NCBI GenBank assembly: GCA_024734555.1
Contig: JANPWX010000081.1
Span: forward strand, 3,124,825-3,188,824
From: Trochalopteron elliotii
Lineage: Eukaryota > Chordata > Aves > Passeriformes > Leiothrichidae
Direction of reading: 5' to 3'
Length of the DNA: 64,000 nt
Program-made: the position numbers and the translations under genes
Shown here: piece after piece, positions 1-12,900 of the stretch
Layout of the letters: every line of letters begins with the position of its first letter
How positions within the stretch are numbered: the first letter of the stretch is position 1
The notes under the pieces: generated by a model
Told to the model about the DNA's origin: nothing
Seen by the model: the letters and a program-made list of their open reading frames with translations, nothing else
The model's database searches: none

Positions 1-267
1 GTGATTTTTGCCATCTTGTGTCATACTGTTCTTAGCAATTGCTTAACACTGTGCAACAGGAATGGTCTTAGAGATGAGGAAATGTCAGCACACCTGAGTT
101 TACTGAGTCTGACCTCAGGATTTGGTGTGACCCTGCCCTTGGGGGTCTTTCCACTGCTGCCCTTGTACCACAGACCTTGCCCTTCTCCCCACACCTTACA
201 GAATGTGCCATGTGCATTTAGGGAAGATTAGCCAGCTCAAAATTATAACTCTATGCTAAAATAGAGT

Positions 268-306
268 TATTTTATAGATAACTATATATTTTATAGTTAT
301 AAAATA
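268..306. repeat. AT-rich inverted repeat (hairpin with 4-base bulge)
   Basis: Bases 278-286 pair perfectly with 292-300 around a 5-base loop. The stem continues as 268-273 against 301-306 after skipping 274-277 on the left arm, giving 15 pairs in all, every one A-T except a single G-C. It may be slippage-derived AT sequence rather than a functional structure. Confidence 0.6.
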
Positions 307-516
307 CAGTTATTTAAGCCCCCTGTGCATTCAGGCAAGGAGGAAAGGTGTCTTTAGAGAAGGATTTCTCTCTTCCTTGGAATTTAAGATACAGGTGGTG
401 AGGATCACCCTTCAGACTTGCCATTCTTTTTTTTCCTCTAACTACAGTAGAAATGCAGATTATTTTTTTTGTAGGCAAAGTTGGGTGAAATTGATCTAGC
501 TGTACTAATACAAAAT

Positions 517-545
517 ATCTAGCTTAAAATAACTTTAAGCTAGAT
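517..545. repeat. 12-bp perfect inverted repeat with 5-base loop
   Basis: Arms 517-528 and 534-545 are exact reverse complements around a loop at 529-533. The core of the arm is the 8-mer ATCTAGCT. A related word, GATCTAGC, occurs about 25 bases upstream. The stem is longer than short-loop palindromes usually reach by chance in a window of this size, but nothing nearby indicates a function. Confidence 0.7.
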
Positions 546-1435
546 CTCAGTGTACAATATGTCCATCTGAAAAGGAATTACATTTTACCAAATCTAGTTT
601 GAATCAAATGAAGTTTCAGTGACATTGAAGAAAAAGAAAAAAAATCATTCACAGAGCACTATAAAAATATCTCCGTGATAATAAAACAGTTACTAAAAAT
701 GTCCTTTGCATTTAAATTTTTAAAAAGACTTTGATTTAACAGATAAATTTAATTTATTGCTTAGGTAGAACCTTTGGGTATTTTACAAAGTACTGAGGAA
801 CTACTGCACTATCTCTTGTCACCTTGCAGATCTCATTAGTGTGCAATGCACTTGCACTGAAGGTCTTATTTTCTTTCCTTACCCTATTTACAAAAAGCTA
901 AAAGAATAGTTAAACTATTAAATGACGTTCTTGAGTTACAGAGAAACATTTATTCACTCTCTTCAAAGAGCACCGGAGTTGGGACCTTGAGTTCACCAAG
1001 GGCAGAGGTGCCAACTTTCCTTTGGTGCTTGACTACTGTGGGAACTGACCTGGGATCTGTCAGGCTCTTGGACAGCAGCACCTGCCCGTGTCCTGGTCCC
1101 CACAGCCTGTCCATGTGCATGTCAGGGATGATTCAGAAACAGGTGTGCAGAAATAGAAGAAAGGAGGACAAAGCAGAAGTTTTCGCTGCTGTTCTACATA
1201 GGGGTCATGAAGGGACAGTATGTGACCTTCCAAAACACCTTTCTCTGATGTGCCTGTGGAGGCAGAGAAAACCATAGCCTAAGGGAAACCAAGTACAAGA
1301 AATAAAGTGCAAACAAGATCAGTGGGAGCTGGATTTTCTTTCCTAAAACAGTGCACATAGAGGAAAAGATGGAAGAGCAGGTAGCTTAAGGACAGAAAGG
1401 AAAACCTGAAAAGAGCAAATGAGGAATGTTATGGA

Positions 1436-1456
1436 GGGGCGGGGGGGGCGGAGGGG
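1436..1456 (+). other. G-rich knot, potential G-quadruplex
   Basis: A run of four G, one C, eight G, a short CGGA spacer and four more G gives four blocks of at least three G with short loops. This fits the usual G-quadruplex pattern on the plus strand. It sits alone in AT-rich DNA, with no CpG-rich surroundings or exon to suggest a promoter. Confidence 0.5.
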
Positions 1457-1800
1457 AAAGGAAGTTTAAAAACAAACAAAAAAAACAACAACACAGGATA
1501 CCCAGAGAAGGAGATCAATCTTTGTTTCCCAGTCTCTCCCACCTGCCGCAGGTCAGTTACAAGATAGTGTGACAGACTTCAACTCACTATTGTGATAAAG
1601 TCCTGGCACCTCTTCCTTGTGGTCACTGTCAATCAGGGGAAACTGCCAAAAATTACCATCAACAATGAAAGTACATCTACACAGAGGTGATCTCAAAAGA
1701 TGACAGAGTGGTTTTTGCCAGATTAAGATATTATTCTGCCCTGCCTGTGTATTTGCTTAACTTTCAAGATTCAGGGGGAAGTAGAGCAATACAGATGTGT

Positions 1801-1830
1801 GTAATGTGGAGGCTGGTAATGTGGAGGCTG
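1801..1830 (+). repeat. 15-base tandem duplication
   Basis: The 15-mer GTAATGTGGAGGCTG occurs twice head to tail at 1,801-1,815 and 1,816-1,830, followed by a further partial GTAA. The two copies are identical, so the duplication is probably recent and produced by slippage. Confidence 0.85.
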
Positions 1831-4800
1831 GTAACAAGGCAGGCCATCTATAAATTATCTTGCAAACCAAAGAAAAAAAAGGCAAAGGGAATGACCAGAA
1901 AGAAAAAAAATTGTAAAAATAAATAAATTAAAACAAGTCAGAGAAGCTGAGTGTGAGGGATAAAGAAAAGAGATGGGGAGAGCAGACAAGGTCTGTTCTC
2001 ATTTACCCTTGAGTTGTGGATTTACACTTGTCTAACAGGCAACACAATTAGGCCAAGCTCTCCTTATCAGCAACAGCTACAAGTGAATGACAAACCACAC
2101 ACATGAAAAAGACTTATTAGCTCATCCAAGTCTATTATTTTTATAGTCAAACTAAACTGGTTGTTCACTAACCAGACCTCACACACATACATTGTAATTT
2201 TACTGAGCACTAATTCTGAGGGGAAAAAAATCCTCTATAGCTTTTGATTATATATTCAGGGGTTTTATTTGTATATACTCTTTGGCCTGAGTTTTAAAAA
2301 TCAGTTGTGTTAGATTTTCTCCCCCCACTGAGCATCTGCAAGGCTTGGAACATCCAACCTTTGTATCCTGAAATGCATCACCTTTGCACTTGTCAAACTA
2401 AAGCTCATTCTTTTCTATTCATGCTTTTCTAGATCTCTTTTTTATGTCATGCTAATGCTGCTTTAATTTTTTGCTCACATCTGGAAGCTTGTACCTCAAT
2501 GTTCCACACACCTGTACATGACAGTTGTGAAGAACAGACAGGACAGAAACCACATCAGGAAAACATCATGCCGTTCATTTTGGGTTCTGTTTACTTAGGA
2601 TTTTATCCCTAGTGCAGACTATTGCTTGGAGAGAAAGAAATCATCTATTAGGTACATGTCAGATACCAGAAAGCCTCAGAGCAGTGTCAACAAAAATCCT
2701 TCGCAACAGACTTAATTCAAAGGAAAGTCAGCTACTGGCATCCTGAAAGATGCAGAGATTTTAATTCTAGTTTGCTATAAATCATAATTTAAGATTACAA
2801 TTTCATTTAAGTTTCCTCCCTAGTAGTCTAGTCTAAAGCCTATTTTTTTTTAACTGAAGCTCTACTGTGGCTTAAATCCTTACTGACTTCAAAACAGAAA
2901 GCAACAATAATCCCAATAAAAACTGTTATGAAGATAATTTTTCGTTTGGCTTTTTTATTCATCCTTCACCCAGTTTCCAAGCTATACAGAAATGCTGCAC
3001 AGAAACATTCAAATTGGTCAAAGTTAATTTTGTGGGCATGAAAAAATAAGATGAGAACAATGAAGATCAAGACTTTACTATGACCTGTTGTTGTCTTTGT
3101 GGGTATTTCAGATTTCCAAGACCACACTGATCAGCTTGATTTTTAAAATTATTTTTTTCTTAGTAAAGGTCAAATATTTGGTTCAAAATACATTTTCAGA
3201 GGAAATAACATGGCTTACTTTTTACACACTACTTAAAACAGCTAATAGATGAATATTGAAATGTAAATGACAGTATTACTAACAAACTAATCGCTGCTTT
3301 GTGAAAAGCTTAAGGCTTTTTAATGAAAAAAATAGTTAAACACTAAAATATTGATCTCAGCTCTAAATACTAAGGTTAAGTTATAGAAATATAGACCAAA
3401 TTATTAGGTTTCAATGTCATGTTGCCACTGATGCAATGTCATTGCTCAACCCAATTTTATACACGATACAATTATTACATGGTCTTATGAATTTTTCATC
3501 ACTTTTGTGTACATTAAACTAGACATATGAGATAATACCAAGGCATAATCACATTTAAAGCTTGAGCTCTACTGTAAGCAATTCAATAAAAGGCTTCATT
3601 AGGGTTTGCAGGTTTATTTCAAGAAAAAACAAATAAACAAAACCCCAAAGGAGGGATTCCTTAAATTTTTGGAGACTGGGAAATTAACCTTGAGAGAACT
3701 GTATGAATTCAGCTTGGTCCACTGTTCCTCCCTAACTCCATGATCAGCAGGCATCAGATCTGGATTTGGAGCCAGGTGGCCTTTGATTGTTTATAGGTGT
3801 TTTTATGTGAAAAGTGAAAAAACTCACCTGATCTAAATGGAAACAGCCATGTCAGTTTTGCATAGTTTCCACCAAAACACAAATTACAAACATTTCCACA
3901 AACCTGTGGTTCTCTACTCCATTAATAACCCCCCAAGTAGGTCAAATACACAAGCTCATCATGTCTATTAAGTAATAATCTGAAGAGGAACAATCTACCT
4001 TTAATACTTAAAAAACTCCAAATCAATGTATTCCTAGGGGTGCCTATAAAAACATTATTTTGGTGGAATTTCAAACTGTGCTGCAATGCTCTCAATAGCA
4101 TTTGCTTTTTTGTGTCTCCTACAGGACAGGGCTGCTTTATTAGCAACAACAAAAAAATTAATACAAAATGCAGTTCTTCTATTCTGTACTGTTAAAAGGT
4201 CACTTCTCCAGTCACCCTTTTTGACAAGAAAGGGATACAAAAAAAATTACTCAACTTTGCTCTCTTTCAGTGCTGCACAGAAAGCTTTTAAGGACGAAGT
4301 CACTCTAATATGAAAGCAACACAAAGGGGCCACATGGAATATTGTGATTCTATGAACAAAATTACTCTGTTAGTGGGCTAATCTTCCACCTACAGGGAAC
4401 CAGGCTCTCTGATCCTTGTGTCTATTTTTACACATCACAAAACAGCAATAACACTTCGATACAATTCACCAGACTTGGCCATCAGCTTCAATTTTGCCTT
4501 GGACTCTGTGGAGAAGCACTGTTTTAAGCACATGTTAAAGCTCAAACTAACCCTCAAACAGTCATGCATTTGCTCAGATAATGTCTGTGAGCAGGTTTCT
4601 CTGGTGCAGTTTCAGCTACTGCTGATCTGTGTCTCCCAGGGCTGAAGAGTGACATGAACCATCTCTGGCAGAGGAGCTCACACAAGTTTCACTTTCCCTG
4701 TGAACAAGAGCCTGGCATATGCACAAAGCAGCCCTACAGGATCAGCTTCACCTGCACACTGCACAGTCAGTACACCAGGGAAAATACAACAGACCACCTC

Positions 4801-6582
4801 CTGATTTAGAGATTATTCTTTAAAAGCCCTGCTACAGTTTACAGCTATTTCACATTTTCTGTAAACAATCACATGTTTCAACAAAAAAAAAATACAGTGG
4901 CCACAGCAGTACTGCACAGGCCACAAAGAGATGGTACATGATGGCACTTTGTCACAGAGCCAGCACCCTCTCCCAGGCAACGACTGCCCCTGACAAGGGA
5001 AAGGAGATTTCATGGTCTTCAGTCATCACCAAGTGTCTGGCCTCGAGTCTAAAGGGACATATTGAAATCTTCTCAAGTCTGTCACATTTACTGAGCATCA
5101 CAGTGCCTGTCAAAAGCATTTCTGAGGTACAAGAACCAGACAGAAAGAAATTTTAGACAGAAGGAATCAGGAGTAATTTAGACCTGATACCTGCTAAAGC
5201 TCACATGGAAAAGGTCATCTCCCTGATCAATCCAGGCCATGTCACACAGGCTCATAGGTATCCACAGCTTTTGTTCAACCAGGAATATCAATCCTGAAAA
5301 CTTGAACACTTCATCCTGTTAGAGAAGCTGATATATGAACTATTTATTTCCATTTCAAGTTCTGATGTTATTCTTACACCATCACTTCAAGTAAAATTTT
5401 TTATCACCCCCCAACAGGCAGTCAGTTGGCTGGTGAAAGCCAACTCTGCTTTTCAGAGCTGAGGAGCATCTGAAATCCAAACCTAAAATGTACAATTCAA
5501 CAAATGAAACAAAATTAATCCCTTTCACAAAATAAACCCTTCTCTTCCTTAACAAATCTTCTTAAAAGACTTAACAAAAAATAAACTAGCAGTTAGTTGA
5601 TTTGGAGGAGGGGGATTTTGGGGGGCTTGGTTTTTTTGTTGTTTTTTAATAATATCAAACACTAGAATTATGGCCTCCTATTGATATATTTTCTCAATAA
5701 ATTCAAGCGAGTTTTAGAACATCTTTATCTCTGTGGAAAGTTTAGGTTAGATATTGGACATTTTGAGGGGAGTAACTATTTATTCCTTTATTCCTTATTC
5801 AAGATACCTCCTTTTATGCTGTATTCTAGAATATGGCTCCATTTATGGTCCAATGTATACAGAAAATAGAGAGAGACATAATTAAAACTGGAAAGAAGCA
5901 ACATATTCATTGCTCTGCTGTTCCACAGGCTCAGCAAAACGTGTACACACAAAACCTATATACAGCACCATACTCAATTTCTACACTGCCTTTTTTTAGA
6001 CTCCCACTTAACAAGCCTGTCATTCCTCACAATGGTTTACCCACTTTGTATTTGTAGAACAAAATTTCCATTCTGAATGACACTGTTTGCGACACTATTA
6101 TGCCAGGAAATTGGCTTCCCCCTCCCTTTCTTTTAAATGTTAGTCTGTAACCTTTATTTCCTATTTATATGTAGACGGTATAAGTGGTGAAATTTAAGGC
6201 ATCTGTTGCCATTTACCGTGTATTTCACCGGCTGACAATGGGAACTCCATAGATGCCAAGGTGCTTTGGGCATTTTTTTTCTGTGGAGGAGGGGCTGAAA
6301 TATGATTTCGGGTGGTACACTGCCCACAAAAATGCTTTGCCAGCACTCATTACTGTCACTGTGCATTGGAATTCCTTAGACCAGGACTCAGCTACTACGT
6401 GAAAGGCTTGAAAGCTGACACAGAGGAAAACACTGCCACAATTCATAGTAAATGTCCTTGTGGGCTCTGGAATGTTAATGTGCTGCATACTGCACTGAGA
6501 ACAGGGCATTCAAATAGCGTCAAACTATTATAACAAGTTAAAAATTGTCCACTGGTAGCTATTTAAAGGTCATTAGTTACTT

Positions 6583-6596
6583 TATATATATATATA
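6583..6596. repeat. Short TA dinucleotide run
   Basis: A run of alternating T and A about 14 bases long sits in AT-rich sequence. It is too short to classify beyond a minor microsatellite. Confidence 0.7.
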
Positions 6597-6686
6597 GTGC
6601 ATGTATTCAGCTAGCAGAAATCTGGTACTACATTGTTGGCCATAAAGGGAAAAGTTAGACAAGTTCTAAATAGAGATCAAAGCCTG

Positions 6687-6755
6687 AGCCAGATCCTCAA
6701 TTAAAGTCAAATGAGTTATATTCATGCATGCCAGCAGAGGATATTTTACAAAGTG
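6687..6755. mobile_element. Possible remnant of an ancient amniote palindromic repeat
   Basis: The sequence opens with GAGCCAGATCCTCA and closes with a GAGGAT word about 60 bases later. This recalls the inverted ends of an old palindromic (MITE-like) repeat seen in turtles, crocodilians and birds, whose ends read CAGATCCTCA and TGAGGATCTG. The middle is badly degraded and the right end is weak. This is recalled similarity only and may be coincidence. Confidence 0.25.
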
Positions 6756-9222
6756 CAGAAGACTTTGTATCAGAGCAAGAGTTAAATGACAAACCACTAC
6801 TGGTGTGACTGTAATTCTAACTGTTCTTGTCCAAATATTCAAGAACTGAGCTGAACGAAACACTAAAAAACAACCCATGACATTGATTTTATGTGTCATC
6901 TCACTTGCTCTTTTTGGCTTCAGAAAAAATGAAACTTCACAACTAATAGATAATGACAGCAATGTGTAACCTGCTCCCACCTTTAAAACTGATCCATGTA
7001 TCCCCACAAGCAACGTCACTCACAAGCAGCAAAAAAAACCTGTGTGTGAGAGTACAGCAATATGCAACATTAGTGGTTAGCAACTCCCATGGTTTTGGGA
7101 CAAGATATTTGAGTATCTTGGAAAAGATCAGTTTGGTTTGGGTTTTTTTTTTAAAGCTAAAAAAAAAGGAAAATAGATACGTGATGTTCTACTAAGGTCA
7201 CAACCCTGAGCAGAAAATTATTTTATCTCAACAATGAAAAAAAATTATGATTCTCTCTGCTGCAATTATTAATTTGCTTTGATTTTCATATACACACGCT
7301 GCATAAGTTCCTTACTAAAGGCTTAACAAAAAAACCTTCAGGTTTTAAGTTTGTGAGTGAAAGGAAAAGATACTAGGTTGCCCAGGGCAGTAGGAAATGG
7401 AAAGTATCTTATCAATTTTACATGGTTATCTTATTGTGATTTACGGGGTTGGGTTTTCTTGACAAATAATCCCACATTCTACAATACGAATTTAAAAAAA
7501 AAAAAGGTACCAAAAAAAAGGTATTTTCTACTCTCTTTGGTCACAAATAGAGGGAAAACTGAGAAAAGGACTAAGAGAAGAGGATTTTGGATTAAGGGGA
7601 ACTGAGAAAAACTATCAAAACAAGAGTAAAGCAAAAAGGAATAAAACAGGCTTTATACAGTCCATATGGATTAAGACCCACATATTTGCAATTCTGAAAA
7701 ACAGAAATTAATGCTGGAAACATTTGCTGAACCATATTTGCACTTTTTCTTTTAAAGGTCAAAGAGGTGTATAATGGTTTTGCAAAGAGAAAAAAAAAGT
7801 CACTGTAATAAGGTCTGTTACTTAGTATAGTTGCTTTGTAACGCTAAACCAAAGAGCAATGAACTGTACTTTTGGAAACTCTAAGGAATTGTCTTTTATA
7901 GCTGAAAGGTCAAAAGAGAATATGGAAGACCAGCTATTAAGTTACATGGTCTTTATGTATCGTTCACAGTTTGTCAGTGAATTTACAGGAAGTTCTGTGT
8001 TGGAGAACAGAGATAGGGCTTGTTCCCTTTCAGCATTTAAGTAGGAGAACCCAATCCCTTTGGCCTATAACTCTCCCTCCCCAACACACACAATCTTTCC
8101 AGCATATTTCGCTGCTCTTTAACATTTCTGTACCTACTCAAAGTGAACACAAGCCTATTTCATAAGCACTTCCCTGCTCCTTTTGCAAGGCAGAAGCTGG
8201 CACAAGTACAGGCTCACAGCAGAGTTGGGTCAGGGCAGCTGGCGAGCAGTAGCCATCCCAATCCTTACGTGTTTTGTGGAAGTGCTGTCAGTCCATGGGA
8301 AAGCTCTCTGAGGCTGAATGAGATGTGGGAGGGGTGGTGATAAAGGAGCTGCACTGAGAATGTCATCAATGCAGGCTGCACTCAAAGCCTGGACATTTTG
8401 CCTGAGCCACATCACTGAGATCTTGTTTCAGTGCTGGCTGGGCAGGGACTGCTGCACTTCCCTTCTGCCCAGACAGAGGAGCCTGCAGATGGATATATCC
8501 ATAGAGAAAGTTTCCCTACTCCTAGACACTGAACTGTTGGGATCTTCAGTGTTAAATTCTACAACTTATCACCTGATGCACTCCCAAGATCAGTTTCTCT
8601 GACCTTCACCTGCTTTCTACACAAGGCATGTGAACAAAATAAAACCTTCTATACTCCCTAAATCAAAGTGTTATGACAGTGTTCTTCTCTAGATGCATTA
8701 TCCAGTTTAGAGCTAGCTGGAAGATGTTGTCCCCAATCAGACTCACAGGGAGAAAGAAACCTCATTCAGCATTCCAGATCTTTGGGATTCATCCCTGGGA
8801 AATGTGTAATGATGTAAGATAAGGTTTTTACAAAGGAAAGACCTCACAGCAGTCACTGCTTAACCAAAATGGACCAAGATTAACACTCCTTCTTTTATCG
8901 AGGAGAAAACCAAGGCAACTGCTGGGTTATAGTGGAAAACATTGTAGTTATCATTTCTGCAGAACAGGAGTGTTGATCCATCTGGCTCATTAGAAGTCTA
9001 TGCTCCAGCTAATCCAGGTCAAAGCTGTTTTACTTCTGTGCAGTGGAAACTATTTTGAGAAGTTCTGAACAGTGCCCACAGATTGAGACAAACAGCTATG
9101 TAGAGCTTTGAGCACAATTTATGTGCAACAAGAAGAATAAAGAGCCTTCTGCCCTATGTGCCATGAAATAATAGATCTAAACTTGTCAAGGCTCATTCTT
9201 GATTACATTGTTCTGTTCAGTA

Positions 9223-9236
9223 ATTATTATTATTAT
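9223..9236. repeat. Short TTA trinucleotide run
   Basis: Four to five TTA units form a minor microsatellite in AT-rich sequence. Confidence 0.7.
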
Positions 9237-9408
9237 CTTTATGTATCATTGAAAAGCAGCTCTGATGATTACAGGGGACTACAATCTGGAACACTTACAC
9301 TGAGGAAATACCCAGTTAGAATGGTGGCTCACTAAAATAAACACAAAATGGAATTAACAGAGTAGTCCCAAAGGAGATGTTGAGGAGCGAACCCCACAGG
9401 TTGCTGAA

Positions 9409-9443
9409 ACAAAAAATAAAAATAAAATAAAACAAAACAAAAT
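9409..9443 (+). repeat. A-rich AAAAT/AAAAC simple repeat
   Basis: About 35 bases are built from AAAAT-type and then AAAAC-type pentamers, 120 bases before a minus-strand CR1 3' end. It could be an old A-rich tail or an independent pentanucleotide repeat. Confidence 0.65.
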
Positions 9444-9562
9444 AGAATATAATTTCCAAGTTAGAATTTTCTGCAAGATTTTTTTTTTTTAGAATATTTG
9501 TGGTGCTATAACTCTGCTCTAAATTAAATAAGCTCAGGACATTCTTTGTAAAGCAAACGTAT

Positions 9563-9915
9563 AATTACAGAATAACATGGGCTGCAAGGAAGGCCATCTA
9601 GTCCAGCACTGTTCTCAAAGCAGGGCCTCCTCCAGAGCTAGGATCAAGGAGCTCAGGGCTGTGTCCAATAGTCTGGAACCCTGCCAAGGGAGGAGAGTCT
9701 ATAACCCCTCTGCTTCACTGATGACACACATAGTAAAAAACAGTATTTTTAGTATCTTGTTGACATTTTAAATTTGGAAACCTGTTTCATCCTTTCTCTG
9801 TCCACCCCTGAGAACAGTCTGACTTAATTTTCTTCATAACCATCTATTAGACAGGAATTAGATCACTTCTTACCCTTTTCATGGCTAGATAGTACAGTAC
9901 TTTTAACTTTCATCA
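9563..9915 (-). mobile_element. CR1 LINE fragment, 3' end, minus strand
   Basis: Read on the minus strand this is the 3' untranslated part of a CR1 retrotransposon. On the plus strand it shows the reversed CR1 end, with words such as CATCTAGTCCAGCA and CTCAAAGCAGGG at 9,595-9,630, then CCCCTGAGAACAGTCTGACT near 9,800-9,830. Agreement with the usual element decays to the right, so the right boundary is approximate. It is 5'-truncated, as most CR1 copies are, and diverged, so probably old. The open frame at 9,577-9,771 is noise inside it. Confidence 0.75.
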
Positions 9916-12900
9916 CTAGACAGAATACAGTTGTGCACTCAGAACAGTTCCCTACAGTTTTCTAATGATGGGATTTTAGGCCTTTCTCAATTTGTAATTA
10001 ACTATGAATTAGTTTTAAGTAAAAGGAGAGCATCCTATATTCAAATGATTTCTCTCTTAGACAAAATATATACATGTCCACAGTATATTAAATTTTTAAC
10101 CTGTGTGGAATTACCTAATTTCTCTAAAGATGCCTGAAACAAACTCGAATATTGGTCAGGGAAACCATGAGAAGCAAAGTTAAGCTGAGTTAAGTAGAAT
10201 GCCTATACAAAAACTATTAACATGCTTATACAATATTGAGAATAATACATTTGTGACAGTTCTTGAAACTACTCCTCAAATTTTGAGTGAAGCCTGTCTG
10301 TGTTAACAGGAAAAGGGTGAATCCATGATTACTAAATGCATATTTGAATCAGTTCCTGATTGAGCTACATACATCCTCAGGGCAAATCTGCAAGTTTAAT
10401 GTTTGAAATCAGGAAGATTGTTAAGGGTGCAAATACCTTTTGAGTCATTTGTAGGGCAGCTAGAAAGAAGGGAAAGGGGCTTTTATCTTAGATCCAGAAT
10501 AGTCAATATTATCAAAGCATGTAACAAAAAATGGATTAATTAGTGAGAGGAAAAAAGGCAAAAGGAATTATATACCATGGATACTTCAGAGTCAAAGTGC
10601 ACAGAACAAGGAGAAAGCAAAAAAGAATTTCTTTGCTGACTGAGATGCCTCCAGAAGTCACCTCTAAAGACCTGAGTAGAAACAGTTTTTCAAGGCCCTG
10701 AAGTGGGCTGGAAAGGCCAGTAAGCCTCATGCTCTAGCAGTGATGTAGAATGGAAAAATTACCAACCAAGGGTAAATTTGCAGATTCCCACAACATCTCG
10801 TTCCCACCAGACTTCCACCCACAAGCTTCAAGACAAGGAGAGAATCATCACAGACACTCTCCACAGTATGGAGATTTTAATCAAAGTTGTTATCAAAAGT
10901 CTTTGAACACAGGATTGTTGTGCTCAGCTTAGGCGAATGAATAAACCAGAGAAGCTGCACTCAATGAAGTTTAACAAATGGCCAAGTGAAAAGGCTTGTA
11001 AGCTCATAAATACTTCACAGAATTTTAACACTAAAGGTAGTATACATTAAATATGAAAGTCATACTGAATTTCCCACTTTCTCTAGGAAAATACACCACA
11101 TAATGTTGTGTTTTCACAACACTGAGAAATCCAAGGATTTTTTTCCTAATATCTCGAAATATCTAATATCTTCTCCCACTTGAGAATGTGCATTAGGTAC
11201 ACAGGAGAAATTTCTGGTTTTCTCTATCACCTGTTTCTTCAGTATCCAAGTAAACAGCAAAAAGGAAGACTGAAAACACAGTAAAAGAAATTGAAAGTCC
11301 CTAAAGAAAAGAGATAGGAGTTTTTGTCAAGGATCAAAGGGGATTGAACATACATGGTCAGTTAAGGAATTATTCTGGGAGAAGAGATTTACTGTAAAAC
11401 AAAATTGGCCCACAGTTGAAGACACTGCAAAGGTAATATTGAGGAACCATCAGATTTTCCCACCTCATTATGAGAAGCCCTTTGCTTATTTTTCTTGGCT
11501 CAAAGAACAAGCCATGCAATGAGATTTATGTTCTTATGAGATAAATGGTAACAATAGGTGACAACAGTAATTTCAGCAGATCAAGAGGCAATATTATCAG
11601 TACCATGGAAATACAATCAGCAGTAACTCCTGTTTGTTGCCTGATGACTAACAGTCCATCAGAGAGCATCATTTTCTGTTTTGCACTCTTGTGGTGGTAG
11701 TTTTTCGAAAGCAGTAAGGGAATAAGATCCTTTCAGACAGGGTGAAGAGATTAGTGTATCATGCTGGTGATTTGGGATCAAAACTGGCATTGTAACTGCT
11801 GGGACATTTCTTAGCAGTAATGACGAGGCTCTCTGAAAAAGGAAGAGAGGGATTCAGTATCAATAGCCACAGCAAACCATGTTTCTACTTCAAAAGCTCC
11901 AGTTGCTGACAATAAACAAAGAGAGAGAAGAAAGAGACTTAGCAGGACATTTTACCAGCAGTCACATCACCTGTGGGCGAAGGCAGTCCAAGCCCAGCCC
12001 AATTTGGCTATTTATTGTGCCAAGCCATAACAGGCCCCATAACATTTTTACTCAAAACATGTAAAAATTGAATCTAATTTTTTTTTTACAGTGAAGTGGG
12101 AGGAGGAGTGCAAAAGGACAATCATGACAAATCAATTGGCAAAAGAGGCCCAGTGTCCTGCAGTCAGCAAAGCAGTTTATGAGCAATACTACTCAAACAA
12201 TGGATAATGGGAGCAGCCCTGAAGCACCTCCAGCAGCCCTGGCCCTGCACAACTGAAACATTCCTTCTCCCTCCCTCAAGCTTCCAGTGAATATATCTCT
12301 GTTTCAGAAACGTGTGGGCCTGTCAGGCTTTGCCTCAGCCCCTAATTGAGCAGCAGCTTTCCCCCTGAGGCTTTCAGCCCCTGGTGCTCGAGGTGGATGT
12401 GTCCAACCCCACACAGACCTGAAGGCAGCACCTGGAAGAACCAGTGCTGGTGGCTGAGCTTCAAGGAGAACAAACGAGATCATGACAAGTCCTTCCTGCC
12501 CACAAATGAGGCTCAAGTTGAAGATGTGTAATACAGATATGCTAGTGTGAGGTCTAAATTAACTTAGTTTGTGATTAATTGAACCCATCACAATTTATGC
12601 ATAATCTGTAATTTATACCATGCTGCATCAAGCAAGCATGTGGCTTATTATACACACAGAACAAGATGATTTAGATTATAAGGAGACATTACATACAGCA
12701 GACCTGTCAGGGAGGGAAAGGGAGGAGAACTACAAAGGGCTCTGAGTGAGAAACCTGTGCTTTCTCATCCTTGTTCTCATACTCCCTTTTGTGAAAGCTG
12801 TAACTCCAGCAGCAAGGTCTTGCAAATCTACCTGCCAACCAGCCTGAAAAGACATGGTGACACAAGGATGCAAATGAGAAGTAAAGAGAGTTAAAATGAA

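Larger units (their letters stand above)
1..9562. other. AT-rich unique non-coding sequence
   Basis: No gene is supported. Open frames are at most 117 codons (6,666-7,019 minus), lie in all frames and match no protein I recognise. The stretch holds two hairpins near 268-306 and 517-545, a G-rich knot at 1,436-1,456, a 15-base direct duplication at 1,801-1,830, a short TA run at 6,583-6,596, a possible palindromic-repeat remnant near 6,687-6,755 and scattered A/T homopolymers. A more mixed-composition block lies at 8,140-8,600, but it shows no coding signature. Confidence 0.7.

Noticed and set aside
4330..4365. ATTGTGATTCTATGA, like a CR1 tail word
   Set aside because: No CR1 sequence precedes it. 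A single word is too short to support an insertion.
5424..5445. 8-base inverted repeat AGTTGGCT / AGCCAACT
   Set aside because: Stem this short is expected by chance several times in the window.
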